The translations under genes were made by a program, and so were the position numbers. This document shows, in pieces, positions 43,820-52,785 of a stretch of 64,000 nt of DNA (position 1 is its first letter; the number at the start of each line of letters is the position of its first letter). Under the pieces are notes generated by a model, which saw only the letters and a program-made list of their open reading frames with translations, was not told the DNA's origin and did not search any database. This stretch comes from Henriciella sp. (GTDB lineage Bacteria > Pseudomonadota > Alphaproteobacteria > Caulobacterales > Hyphomonadaceae): positions 1 through 64,000 of the forward strand of contig JABSPZ010000017.1 in NCBI GenBank assembly GCA_013213785.1. The letters run 5' to 3'.

Positions 43820-44407
43820 TCAGAACGACACGCCGGAAATCGGCTCTAACAGTGTAAAGATCTGTTCAGTTTCCGCATGTTTATTCTTGGTTGTTTGCAG
43901 GGCACCGGATCGCCCATCCCGCAGTTTCACGAGTTCGCCTTCCAAATACTGTCGCCTTGACTCACTGAGATGATCAGAAGCGGTGAGCTCCTTTTCAATC
44001 TCGTCGATATCATCCCAGGTTTCGACAAGTGCAACGAGTGGAACAGTCTCCTCTAAGAAATGCAGGTGAATGGCGCGCCTGAGCGGGATGTCTCGGATAT
44101 CGAAGAGACGTTCGCGGTTTCGCTCATACACCGCTGTTTCATCCAGCGCTGTTCGAAAAAGTCGTTTCGAGACAGGTCCCCATTCTTCGCCAATTTCCAA
44201 CGAGGCAAACGCACGATCCAGGACACGGTCTGCAGAGGTTAGAATTTCTCCAAAAAAGCGGGCCGCCTCACGCTCTTTGCGTTTGCGGCCCAGCCGATCT
44301 TGAACAAGTTCTGCCACCATCGCGCCGCCCGTTGCCAATAAGGCTCCGACAATCACGGCTAAAAGCGTGTCTAGATTGTCGATATAGTCGAAAACAGACT
44401 GGCGCAT
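43820..44407 (-). CDS. Single-pass membrane protein with helical cytoplasmic domain
   Basis: A 195-residue protein with one N-terminal helix (about 12-34, LDTLLAVIVGALLATGGAMVA) followed by a charged, wholly helical domain (DRLGRKRKEREAARFFGEIL..., later KELTASDHLSESRRQYLEGE) with coiled-coil character. No enzyme motif is seen and I do not recognise the family. It lies between an MDR oxidoreductase gene (12-bp gap) and the unknown 304-residue protein gene (3-bp gap) on the same strand. Confidence 0.6.
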   Translation of the reverse strand: MRQSVFDYIDNLDTLLAVIVGALLATGGAMVAELVQDRLGRKRKEREAARFFGEILTSADRVLDRAFASLEIGEEWGPVSKRLFRTALDETAVYERNRERLFDIRDIPLRRAIHLHFLEETVPLVALVETWDDIDEIEKELTASDHLSESRRQYLEGELVKLRDGRSGALQTTKNKHAETEQIFTLLEPISGVSF

Positions 44408-44419
44408 GGCGGTGAGGGC

Positions 44420-45445
44420 TTAGCTGAGTTTAACCAGCATTTTGCCTGTATTCTTGCCGGAGAAGAGACCCATAAAGGCGTTCGGAGCATTCTCGATGCC
44501 TTCCATCACGGTCTCCTCAAACTTCATTTGACCGCCTGTAATCCAAGTGACCATGTCGCGCTGGAAGTCCGGCAGCATGTCCGCATGGGTTGAGACGATA
44601 AAGCCTCGAATTTGCAACTGCTTGCCGACAATTTGAATGACATTGTTTGGGCCTGGGCGTGGCTCAGTGTCATTATACTGAGAGATCATCCCGCAGATCG
44701 CCATACGTGCAAACGGACGCGCGCATTCGATCGCAGCTTGGAAATGGTCGCCGCCTACATTGTCGAAATAGACGTCGATGCCTTTTGGTGCAGCTTCGCG
44801 CAGCGCAGCGAGTAAGCCTTGATAGTCACCAGCAGCGCGATAATCGACACAAGCGTCGGCGCCGAGCGATTTGACCAAAGCGCACTTCTCTTCGCCGCCT
44901 GCTGAACCGATCACGGTGCAGCCTTTGATTTTCGCAATTTGGACGACGGCAGAGCCAACCGCGCCAGCAGCGCCAGAAACGAAGACAACATCGCCTTCTT
45001 TCAACTCGGCGACGCGGAGGATTCCGGCATAGGCTGTGAGGCCTGGCATGCCGGCAATCCCGAGGAAAGCACTGTCCGGTAGGCCGGTATCACCGGGTAG
45101 TTTTTGCGCCATGACGACCTCTGGAGGAGCCGTCCAAGCTTCGCGCCAACCCGCCATAGACTGAACCAGATCCCCAACCGCATAGTCTGGGTGGTTGGAT
45201 GCGGTCACCCGGCCAACTGCGCCGCCTTGCAGCACTTCCCCGATCTGGAATGGCGGGACATAGCTTTCGCGATCATACATCCGTCCGCGCATGTATGGGT
45301 CGACAGACATCCATGAGTTTCGAACCTGGATCTGTCCTTCGGCTGGTGCTGGTGCGTCATTGCTCACCATCGCAAAATCATCGGTTTGCGGTTCCCCCAC
45401 GGGGCGTTTCGCGAGGGTCCAGTCTTTAGAGGTGATGGCGTTCAT
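44420..45445 (-). CDS. NADP-dependent MDR oxidoreductase (CurA/leukotriene B4 dehydrogenase-like)
   Basis: A 341-residue zinc-independent medium-chain reductase that reduces alpha,beta-unsaturated ketones. Visible marks: VDPYMRGRMYDRESYVPPF (about 45-63), the cofactor motif VSGAAGAVGSAVVQIAKIKG (about 152-171), GSAGGEEKCALVKSLGADAC, and DVYFDNVGG. The subfamily resembles YncB/CurA. ATG 45445 has AAGGA upstream; the frame continues to 45577 without conserved sequence. It could be co-transcribed with the two unknown genes after it. Confidence 0.9.
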   Translation of the reverse strand: MNAITSKDWTLAKRPVGEPQTDDFAMVSNDAPAPAEGQIQVRNSWMSVDPYMRGRMYDRESYVPPFQIGEVLQGGAVGRVTASNHPDYAVGDLVQSMAGWREAWTAPPEVVMAQKLPGDTGLPDSAFLGIAGMPGLTAYAGILRVAELKEGDVVFVSGAAGAVGSAVVQIAKIKGCTVIGSAGGEEKCALVKSLGADACVDYRAAGDYQGLLAALREAAPKGIDVYFDNVGGDHFQAAIECARPFARMAICGMISQYNDTEPRPGPNNVIQIVGKQLQIRGFIVSTHADMLPDFQRDMVTWITGGQMKFEETVMEGIENAPNAFMGLFSGKNTGKMLVKLS

Positions 45446-45611
45446 TTGAGATCCTTCCTGAAGGTTTTCCCAGCTATGTGGACGATACCGCTTGGGAAGC
45501 AAAGGGGCGGTTGAAAGATTTCGCAATGCGTTTTGATGGACCTTACCGATATGTTCAGTTGCAACCAACCAGATCAAAATGCGATGGAGCGCTCAGAGAG
45601 TGGAGTAGCCC

Positions 45612-46529
45612 ATGTCAGGATTAAAGACGGGACTTGTCGGTGCCGGTGTCTTTGGCGGATACCATGCGGGTAAAATCGCAGGATCCGATCAGACTGACTT
45701 TGTAGGTGTGTTTGATCCCGACCAGGTCCGATCCGCTGAGCTGGCAGACAAGCACGGCGTGAAAAGCTTCGCGTCTCAGGAGGCCCTGTTTGAGGCCTGC
45801 GATGCTGTCCTGGTCGCATGCCCAGCAACTTATCACGAGGCCGTCGTCCGTGCGGCGCTCACCGCGAATTGCCATGTCATGGTCGAGAAGCCACTGGCGC
45901 TGACCGGACACGCGGCGGACCAACTGGCGCAGCTTGCCGATGAAAAAGGTCTAGTCCTACAGGTCGGGCATCAAGAACGCTTCGTTTTGGAAGCCATGGG
46001 CTTGTTTGAAATCCCTGAAGCGCCAACCCGAATTGAGGCCTGGCGCATGGGACCACCCGCACCAGATGGCCGCGCGGGCGATGTGTCTGTGATTTGGGAT
46101 CTAATGACCCATGACCTGGACATGGTCGGCAAGCTGATGGGACCTGCGCTCAGCGTTGAAGCGACAGGGCGCAGCGCGCACACCGATCATATTGATGAAT
46201 CAACAGCGCGTTTGAACTTTGCCGTGGGTAGCGCCGAAGTGACTGCAAGTCGGTGTCATTCCGAGCGAGATCGCCGCATGGTCCTGACCTATCCATCGGG
46301 ATCGATCGCGATCAACTTCCTGACGCGCGAGATTGAAAACACAACACCTTTTGAAGTCAGAGGGGACGTTTCTGACTCCATGCCTGATCCGCTGGGCGCA
46401 GCGGATCAGGCCTTTTTCGAAAGCGCACTTGAGACGCGCCCGTGCGCTGTTCCAGGACGCGAAGCTGCCCTTGCAGTTCATATGGCCGAGCAAGCAGAGC
46501 TCTCGGCCCTTCACACAATAGGAGCTTAA
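45612..46529 (+). CDS. Gfo/Idh/MocA-family oxidoreductase, candidate GnnA
   Basis: A 305-residue NAD-dependent sugar oxidoreductase. The Rossmann motif is GLVGAGVFGGYHAGKIA (7-23), followed by the conserved EKPLAL with its lysine (about 93-98) and the WDLMTHDLDMV segment with His for catalysis. It sits three bases from a DegT-type aminotransferase gene. That pair is what GnnA and GnnB use to turn UDP-GlcNAc into UDP-GlcNAc3N for lipid A with 2,3-diamino sugar, known from Caulobacter relatives. The lipid A assignment is inference; another 3-amino sugar is possible. Confidence 0.82.
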   Translation: MSGLKTGLVGAGVFGGYHAGKIAGSDQTDFVGVFDPDQVRSAELADKHGVKSFASQEALFEACDAVLVACPATYHEAVVRAALTANCHVMVEKPLALTGHAADQLAQLADEKGLVLQVGHQERFVLEAMGLFEIPEAPTRIEAWRMGPPAPDGRAGDVSVIWDLMTHDLDMVGKLMGPALSVEATGRSAHTDHIDESTARLNFAVGSAEVTASRCHSERDRRMVLTYPSGSIAINFLTREIENTTPFEVRGDVSDSMPDPLGAADQAFFESALETRPCAVPGREAALAVHMAEQAELSALHTIGA

Positions 46530-46532
46530 GCC

Positions 46533-47705
46533 ATGGCTTATTCAGACCCTCAATCAGCCGAGTTGATCGAGCTTCCAGCCGATGCCCCGATCCAATTGTT
46601 TGATCTGAAAACGCAGCAGGCTCAAATCCGCCCGGCGCTGGAGCAGCGCTGGATCGATATTCTCGATCACGGGCGGTTCATCGGTGGTCCTGAGGTAACT
46701 GAGTGTGAAGCGAAGCTGGCCGAAGTGACGGGCGCTGCCGATGCGGTCGCAGTTGGGTCAGGGACGCAAGCCTTGGTGATGCCATTGCTCGCGATGGGGA
46801 TTGCCGAAGGCGATGCCGTCTTCATTCCAGGGTTTACTTACAATGCGACGGCGAACGCCGTCTTGCTCTCCGGCGGATACCCGGTGATCGTCGATATTCA
46901 TCCGGACACGTTTAACATGGACCCAGCAGATCTGGTTCGGAAAATCGACGCGGTCAAAGCTGAAGGCAAGCTGACACCACGCGCGATCATGCCGGTCGAT
47001 CTTTATGGCCTGCCAGCGGATTATTCTGCCATTCAAGCAGTGGCGGATGCCCATGGTCTGCGGGTCATCGCGGATGGGGCGCAGGCCTTTGGCGGCAAAG
47101 ATAATGGCCGCTGGGTCGGCAATCTTGCTGAGATCACCGCGACCAGTTTCTACCCAACCAAATCGCTCGGTGGGTATGGCGATGGCGGCGCGATCTTGTG
47201 CCAAGACAAAGACTTCGCTGAGCGTATGCGCTCTATTCGATGGCACGGTACTGGCGACAATCGCAAAGAGTCTGTGCGGGTCGGAATCAATGGCCGCTGC
47301 GACTCCATTCAGTGTGCGGTGATCCTTGAAAAACTGACCCTCTTTGATGCCGAGCGTGAGCGTCGCATCGCGGCGGCGGCTATCTATAATGAGCGTCTCG
47401 AAGGCGTCATTAGCCGACAAACATCCCTCGAAGGCCAAGAGAATGGCTATGGGCTCTACACGGTGCGCGTGCCCAACCGCGCCGAGGTCCGAGCCAAACT
47501 CTCAGATGCGAGCATCCCAAGCGGCATCTATTACGATATGGCGATCCATCAGATGCCGGCCTTCTCTCACTTAGCGGAGCCGGGCAGTCTGCCGGTTTGT
47601 GAGGCCGCTGCGGAAGAGTCGCTCAGCTTACCGATGCATCCCTATCTTTCTGCCGACCAAGTCAACAAAGTCTGTGATGTCCTGATCGAGGCTGTGAAGT
47701 CTTAG
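46533..47705 (+). CDS. DegT/DnrJ/EryC1/StrS aminotransferase, candidate GnnB
   Basis: A 390-residue PLP-dependent sugar aminotransferase. The N-terminal LFDLKTQQAQIRPALEQRW is followed by GSGTQALVMPLLA, PGFTYNATANAVLLSGG, the IADGAQAFGG aspartate and the PLP lysine in SFYPTKSLGGYGDGG, all family hallmarks. It would transaminate the 3-keto product of the preceding Gfo/Idh enzyme, in the GnnA/GnnB or WlbA/WlbE manner. Its stop is one base from that of the converging SRAP gene. Confidence 0.87.
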   Translation: MAYSDPQSAELIELPADAPIQLFDLKTQQAQIRPALEQRWIDILDHGRFIGGPEVTECEAKLAEVTGAADAVAVGSGTQALVMPLLAMGIAEGDAVFIPGFTYNATANAVLLSGGYPVIVDIHPDTFNMDPADLVRKIDAVKAEGKLTPRAIMPVDLYGLPADYSAIQAVADAHGLRVIADGAQAFGGKDNGRWVGNLAEITATSFYPTKSLGGYGDGGAILCQDKDFAERMRSIRWHGTGDNRKESVRVGINGRCDSIQCAVILEKLTLFDAERERRIAAAAIYNERLEGVISRQTSLEGQENGYGLYTVRVPNRAEVRAKLSDASIPSGIYYDMAIHQMPAFSHLAEPGSLPVCEAAAEESLSLPMHPYLSADQVNKVCDVLIEAVKS

Positions 47706-47706
47706 G

Positions 47707-48396
47707 CTAAACCTCTTCGGTCAGCTCAATGCCTCGATTGCGAACGTTACCCACCGCTGGGCCAACCGCCCATGCGTGCATGGCATCGCTCGCAAACGGT
47801 TCGTAGAGATCCTCCACGTCGCGCGAGGATGTATCCAGCCACCGATCATAATCGCTTGGGTCCAAGATGACTGGCATTCTTGTGTGAAGACCGGCCATGA
47901 GGTCATTCGGCGTGGTAGTCAGGATCGTAAACGTGTCGATCTCTGAGCCGTCGATCGTCGCGCGATCCCAAAGCCCTGCAAAGCAGAACCATCGACGATT
48001 TCGCAGACCGATTGCAAAGGGCGTCTTTTTGCCTTTGGGCCCCGTCCATTCATAAAAGCCGCTGACAGGCACCAAGCACCGCTTGTGCCGAAAGCTTCCG
48101 CGGAACGTGTTGGAGGTTGCGACGCCTTCGCTGCGCGCATTGAACGTCGAGAATTTCTTCTCGCTGAGCGGTTTGCGCCACCAACTGGGCACCAGTCCCC
48201 ACATGGCTGGGGCGAGATGGCGCTCGCCTTGCGGAACTGGCTCGTCCTCCATAGCGATGCGGACGATCGGCGCAATTTGTGTCGGAGCAATATTGTAGGC
48301 CGGTTCAGGCGGGTCGATGCCCGCATATTCGAACAGGTTGAGATAGGAACTATACTCTTCCCAGCTCACGCCATGTCTGAAAAAGCGACCGCACAT
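47707..48396 (-). CDS. SRAP-domain protein (YedK/HMCES-like)
   Basis: A 229-residue protein that forms a thiazolidine DNA-protein crosslink with abasic sites in single-stranded DNA. The catalytic Cys2 lies in MCGRF at the very N-terminus, which fixes the start at ATG 48396 rather than 48432. Other SRAP residues are Asn in AYNIAPTQ, Glu in VSGFYEWTG and His in GLHTRMPVIL. Full family length. Not linked to SOS genes. Confidence 0.93.
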   Translation of the reverse strand: MCGRFFRHGVSWEEYSSYLNLFEYAGIDPPEPAYNIAPTQIAPIVRIAMEDEPVPQGERHLAPAMWGLVPSWWRKPLSEKKFSTFNARSEGVATSNTFRGSFRHKRCLVPVSGFYEWTGPKGKKTPFAIGLRNRRWFCFAGLWDRATIDGSEIDTFTILTTTPNDLMAGLHTRMPVILDPSDYDRWLDTSSRDVEDLYEPFASDAMHAWAVGPAVGNVRNRGIELTEEV

Positions 48397-48415
48397 TAGC
48401 TCTCCCCCATAAGTT

Positions 48416-49825
48416 CTAGTCCACGGATACAACCCGGTTTGGGTTCATGATACCTGCTGGATCGAGGGCTTTCTTGATCGCTTTCATTGCCTGAGTAGCA
48501 GCCATCGGCCGGATTTCTTCCAACTCGTCGCGCTTCAATCTTCCAACACCATGTTCGGCGCTGATAGACCCGCCAAATGCCATCGCTTGATCGTGCACAA
48601 TCTCGGTAATTTTCGCGGCGAAATTACTGAGGATTGGGCGCGTCGCATCTTTCGGCTCGCACGCAGAATAATGCAGGTTGCCATCTCCGACATGTCCAAA
48701 CGCGACAATCTCAGCACTTGGAGAGAGATCTAGGATCGCAGTTTGGGTTGCTTCCAAAAAGCTCGGTATTTGAGATACCGGCACAGAAACATCATGGTTG
48801 ATGGACGTCCCATAAGCGCGTTTTGAGAGGGGAATGCTCTCACGAATGGTCCAAAAACTCTTTGATTGAACCAGCGTCTCAGCGATGAGTGCATCTTCAG
48901 CAAGCCCCACTTCGAATGCAGCACCGAGCGCCTGTTCCATCGTCTCGCGGGCATGGGTTTCTTTCGCCATAGAGATCTCGCAGAGGACCCGCCAAGGCAA
49001 GTCTGACGGGTTCGGGTCACGAACCTCCGGCATCTCAGAGCGCACCATTTCAATCGCATTGGCCGGGATGATCTCGAAGCTGGTCACTGTATCGCCAGCA
49101 TGGTCGCGCACGAGGGCCAGCAATTCGACGACGTCTTTCGAACTTTTGCAGCTGATCCAAGCCGAGCTACGCGCAACCTTTGGAAAGAGCTTCAGTGTTG
49201 CCGCTGTGATGATGCCGAGCGTGCCTTCTGCTCCTGCGAACAAGTGTTTGAGATCGTAGCCTGTATTGTTCTTGCGGAGCCCGGAGAGCCCGTCCCAAAT
49301 CTCGCCATTGGGCAGCACAACCTCTAGGCCTAGGATCAGGTCGCGCATCATGCCGTAGCGCAGCACCGCCACCCCGCCAGCATTTGTGGAGATCAATCCG
49401 CCAATTGTTGCAGTGCCTTCGGAGCCCAGGGAGAGTGGGAACAGGCGGTTGGCTTGATCTGAAGCGTCTTGCGCAATCACGAGCGGCGCGCCAGCCTCGA
49501 TGATCATCGAGTTGTTGAACGGATCCACCACGCGGACAGTCTGCATGCGGCGGAGCGAGATCGTGATCTCACCGTGCGGTGTTCCGGCATCGACGAGGCC
49601 CGTATTCCCGCCTTGTGGAGTGATCGCGACTTTGTGCTCAGCGCAGAGTTTGACCAGTGCGGACACCTCTTGCGTTGATGCTGGCAAGGCGAGGAAAGGG
49701 GTATGACCTTGATACGTGCCGCGCCAAGGCGTTGAAACATCTTCGAGGCTTTCTGCGTCCATGCGCCAGCCTTTGTCGCCCAGCAGGTTTTTTGCAGCGC
49801 TTAGAAAGTCAGATGAAAGGTCCAT
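48416..49825 (-). CDS. FAD-binding 2-hydroxyacid dehydrogenase (D-2-hydroxyglutarate/D-lactate type)
   Basis: A 469-residue flavoprotein of the FAD-linked oxidase C family. The PCMH-type FAD domain shows TPQGGNTGLVDAG (about 68-80) and SLGSEGTATIGGLISTNAGG; the C-terminal substrate domain has HVGDGNLHYS, SAEHGVGRLKR and the ending DPAGIMNPNRV. The profile matches D-2-hydroxyglutarate dehydrogenases, which oxidise the by-product of serine synthesis, though D-lactate dehydrogenase is possible. The sua5 gene lies 15 bp upstream on the same strand. Confidence 0.9.
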   Translation of the reverse strand: MDLSSDFLSAAKNLLGDKGWRMDAESLEDVSTPWRGTYQGHTPFLALPASTQEVSALVKLCAEHKVAITPQGGNTGLVDAGTPHGEITISLRRMQTVRVVDPFNNSMIIEAGAPLVIAQDASDQANRLFPLSLGSEGTATIGGLISTNAGGVAVLRYGMMRDLILGLEVVLPNGEIWDGLSGLRKNNTGYDLKHLFAGAEGTLGIITAATLKLFPKVARSSAWISCKSSKDVVELLALVRDHAGDTVTSFEIIPANAIEMVRSEMPEVRDPNPSDLPWRVLCEISMAKETHARETMEQALGAAFEVGLAEDALIAETLVQSKSFWTIRESIPLSKRAYGTSINHDVSVPVSQIPSFLEATQTAILDLSPSAEIVAFGHVGDGNLHYSACEPKDATRPILSNFAAKITEIVHDQAMAFGGSISAEHGVGRLKRDELEEIRPMAATQAMKAIKKALDPAGIMNPNRVVSVD

Positions 49826-49840
49826 GGGCGCACTCTACGC

Positions 49841-50773
49841 CTATTTCGCGGCTCGCGTAAGGCGGTCATTTATCGCTTCGCCTAATCCTTTGGTTGGTAC
49901 CGGCGCGACAGCAATGCGATCAAATCGAGCATCCAGATCCCGCAGCATAGCGAAGAGATTGGCGGCTGCTTCATTGAGATCGCTTGTGGTCGACAGATTC
50001 AGCGTCGCTTCCATTGGGCCAAAGCCGAGATAAGCCTCACCCGTATCAGGAACCTTCACGTTTAGGCGAAGCTTGGCTTTAGGCGCATAATGGCGGAGCA
50101 ATTGTCCCGGTGATTGCGGCGCATCAGGATTAAGCGCTGGGCGGATAAGACCCGGCCAGACTTCCTCGATCTCTGCAGGATCTAAACTACCAGGACGAAG
50201 CAGAGCAGGGCGCTCGCCGCGCGCATCAATGATGGTCGACTCCACGCCAGCCATGCAGGCACCGCCGTCTAGAATGAGATCGACCTTGTCCCCCATATCT
50301 GAAGCGACATGCTGCGACAGGGTTGGGCTGATCTTGCCGCTGGGATTGGCAGATGGCGCAACAAGCGGACCGCCAAAGGCTTCGATGAGGTGTCTCGCAA
50401 TCGGGTGACGCGGCATGCGTAGGGCGATGCTGTCGAGTCCGGCGCGTGCGAGCTCTGAGACCGCGCCCGTTTCTGCAACGTCCAAAACCAGGGTCAGCGG
50501 TCCCGGCCAAAACGCTTCTGCGAGGGCGCGAGCATGGATGCTGAAATGACCTTCCTTCAAAGCCATTTCCATTGAAGAGACGTGCGCGATGAGGGGATTA
50601 AACTGCGGGCGCCCTTTGGCGGCGTAGATGCTTGCAACCGCCACGCCGTCAGAAGCATTCGCAGCGAGGCCATAGACTGTCTCTGTCGGCATAGCGACCA
50701 ACCCGCCCTCGTTCAGGACGGTAACGGCTGCAGCAATGTTATCAGCCGTGCCAGACAGGATCCTAGCATTCAT
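49841..50773 (-). CDS. tsaC: Threonylcarbamoyl-AMP synthase, Sua5 type
   Basis: Makes threonylcarbamoyl-AMP from threonine, bicarbonate and ATP for the t6A37 modification of tRNAs reading ANN codons. The 310-residue protein has the YrdC domain (MPTETVYGLAANA at 28-40, AAKGRPQFNPLIAHV, APSANPSGKISPT) and the Sua5 linker and C-terminal domain (SPGQLLRHYAPKA, about 220-232), so it is the long Sua5 version rather than short TsaC. It precedes the FAD-linked oxidase gene, a frequent alphaproteobacterial pairing. Confidence 0.93.
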   Translation of the reverse strand: MNARILSGTADNIAAAVTVLNEGGLVAMPTETVYGLAANASDGVAVASIYAAKGRPQFNPLIAHVSSMEMALKEGHFSIHARALAEAFWPGPLTLVLDVAETGAVSELARAGLDSIALRMPRHPIARHLIEAFGGPLVAPSANPSGKISPTLSQHVASDMGDKVDLILDGGACMAGVESTIIDARGERPALLRPGSLDPAEIEEVWPGLIRPALNPDAPQSPGQLLRHYAPKAKLRLNVKVPDTGEAYLGFGPMEATLNLSTTSDLNEAAANLFAMLRDLDARFDRIAVAPVPTKGLGEAINDRLTRAAK

Positions 50774-50797
50774 GCAGCGCTCTTATGGGGCGGCGCG

Positions 50798-51499
50798 CTA
50801 AACTGCAACGCCGAACAGCCGTCCAACCAGCGCAGTGAGGGCCATCGCGGCCGCGCCCCAGAACACAATGCGCGCGACGGCCTTCAGCGGAGGAGCACCG
50901 CCAGCTTTTGCCGAAAGCACGCCCAGGATGGCCAGACCCAGCAGAGAGGAGGCGGCAATTGCGACTCCCACATGTGCGTGCGGCGCCATCACTGCGACGA
51001 GAATCGGTAGGGCGGCTCCAATTGTGAAACTCAGCGCCGAAGATCCAGCCGCTTGCAGAGGACGTGCCTTGGACAAGTCTGAGATGCCAAGCTCATCACG
51101 CGCATGCGCCTCGAGCGCGCCATGTTCCATCAACTTGTCAGCAACCTGACAGGCCAAGTCCTCAGGCAGTCCGCGCGCAATATAGATGCGCGCGAGCTCA
51201 TCCAACTCGCCATCTGGATTATCGAGCAGTGCTTTGCGCTCGGTCTCCAGGTCTGCCTTCTCTGTGTCTGCTTGGGAGCTGACAGAGACATACTCACCTG
51301 CCGCCATAGACAGCGCCCCCGCGACGAGCGCGGCAATGCCTGCAAGTAGAATGTCTTGCGCTGAGGCCGCAGCAGCAGCGATCCCAATCATCAGGCTCGA
51401 TGTGGACAGGATGCCATCATTCGCTCCCAGCACAGCCGCGCGGAGCCAGCCCGCCCGGTGGATATAATGGAGTTCTTCATGCGCACTGATGACTGTCAT
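50798..51499 (-). CDS. VIT1/CCC1-family iron/manganese transporter
   Basis: A 233-residue membrane protein of the vacuolar iron transporter family. The N-terminal helix LRAAVLGANDGILSTSSLMIGIA is the family signature, followed by SMAAGEYVSVSSQADTE with the metal-site Glu, a cytoplasmic metal-binding helical region (DLETERKALLDNPDGELDELA) and three C-terminal helices. ATG 51499 has GAGAGGA upstream and is preferred to a start at 51625. It probably exports Fe2+ or Mn2+ from the cytosol. Confidence 0.92.
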   Translation of the reverse strand: MTVISAHEELHYIHRAGWLRAAVLGANDGILSTSSLMIGIAAAAASAQDILLAGIAALVAGALSMAAGEYVSVSSQADTEKADLETERKALLDNPDGELDELARIYIARGLPEDLACQVADKLMEHGALEAHARDELGISDLSKARPLQAAGSSALSFTIGAALPILVAVMAPHAHVGVAIAASSLLGLAILGVLSAKAGGAPPLKAVARIVFWGAAAMALTALVGRLFGVAV

Positions 51500-51567
51500 A
51501 AGTATCCTCTCTCGCAAGACCATTCGTCGTACGTGAGGGATAATATAAGTCTCAAATTGCGAGAGCG

Positions 51568-52782
51568 CTAATTCGCGCGTGTCGCTTCGACGATGACATC
51601 GACGGTGATGTCTTCGGAGACCCAATCTGCGTTAGGGTCAGATGATTGCCCCAGATCTAGAGGCTTTCTTTGAAACACAGCTTGGCCGGTCATTTGCGCC
51701 GCATCGTCATTTATATTGAGCGTGAAAGGAAATGCGGTATCGACCGTGATGTCTTTCAAAGTGAGACGCGCGGTTGAGGTATATGCCGCATCGCCCGTGC
51801 TTGTGATATCGAGAATTTCGACACTTGCGGTCGGAAAGGCTGCGGAATTGAACCACTCCGGGGATGGCAAACTGTCTTCATAGAGTTTTTGGCTGGCGGT
51901 CGCGTTCGCCATGGCCACCGTGACGCGGACTTCGGCGTCAGCTGGGGCATCTGGGTCGAACTGAATGGCGGCATCCCAATTGGCGAACTCGCCCGTAAAG
52001 GTGTTGCCATCATGCGTGCCCGAGAATGTGATCGAAGAGGTTTCGGTGTTGACGATCCAGTTTGGTTGAAACGTCGCGTCCGCAGAGACAGGAGCGCCTG
52101 ATCCAGCAAGTGCAGAAACGACCGGCGGTGTGAGGGTGACCGCTGCTAATACGCCAATCGCGCTTCCAAAGGCCGTGGCAGCACCGCGCCCGGGTGTTTT
52201 CGGTTTGTCGGTCTTGCCGAACAAGCCCGGGAGCATTCGTTTGAGGACACCTTCTTCGGCGCTCAACTCATGTTTCACGGCGCCCGCAACGTGCAGGGCC
52301 AACAAAGCGAGCGTGACCCAAGCCAGTTTTGAATGGATGAAATTGACGACCCCGCTCGCGGCTTCAGTCTTTAATCCCTCAACGAATGGCACGTCTGGCC
52401 AGCTAATGGCGAAGTAAAGAACGGTAGGGACATCGAGTTTGACGCTGACCGAGCTATAGAGCCAACCTGTCAACGGGAGCAGGATCATCAGCCCGTAGAA
52501 CCCGAGATGAACGAGATGACTCGCGGTTTTTTCCAGCCCATTTATATCGTCAGGGAGAGCTGGCGGAGGGTTCATCACCCGCCAAATGATACGCGCAATC
52601 GAGAGCAACAAGATCGTGATCCCGACCGACTTGTGCATCTGATACAGGAAATACTGCCCTGGGGCGCCATCTGGGAGGTCGGTCATATACCAACCCCCGA
52701 AGATCATCCCCAGGATTGCGATCGCGATCACCCAATGCAGCGTGATTGCAACGCTCGTATATCGTTCCGATTGCGCGCTCAT
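51568..52782 (-). CDS. Cytochrome b561-YceI fusion protein
   Basis: A 404-residue inner-membrane protein joining two domains. Residues 1-180 are a four-helix b561 with heme histidines plausibly His16, His50 and the histidines of LLALHVAGAVKH. A linker and a further hydrophobic segment (about 203-222) lead to a periplasmic YceI lipocalin-like domain (about 240-404). YceI binds isoprenoid quinone-like ligands, so the fusion could couple quinone carriage to electron transfer. Two more YceI genes follow upstream on the same strand; the next is four bases away, so all are probably one operon. Confidence 0.9.
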   Translation of the reverse strand: MSAQSERYTSVAITLHWVIAIAILGMIFGGWYMTDLPDGAPGQYFLYQMHKSVGITILLLSIARIIWRVMNPPPALPDDINGLEKTASHLVHLGFYGLMILLPLTGWLYSSVSVKLDVPTVLYFAISWPDVPFVEGLKTEAASGVVNFIHSKLAWVTLALLALHVAGAVKHELSAEEGVLKRMLPGLFGKTDKPKTPGRGAATAFGSAIGVLAAVTLTPPVVSALAGSGAPVSADATFQPNWIVNTETSSITFSGTHDGNTFTGEFANWDAAIQFDPDAPADAEVRVTVAMANATASQKLYEDSLPSPEWFNSAAFPTASVEILDITSTGDAAYTSTARLTLKDITVDTAFPFTLNINDDAAQMTGQAVFQRKPLDLGQSSDPNADWVSEDITVDVIVEATRAN

Positions 52783-52785
52783 GGT

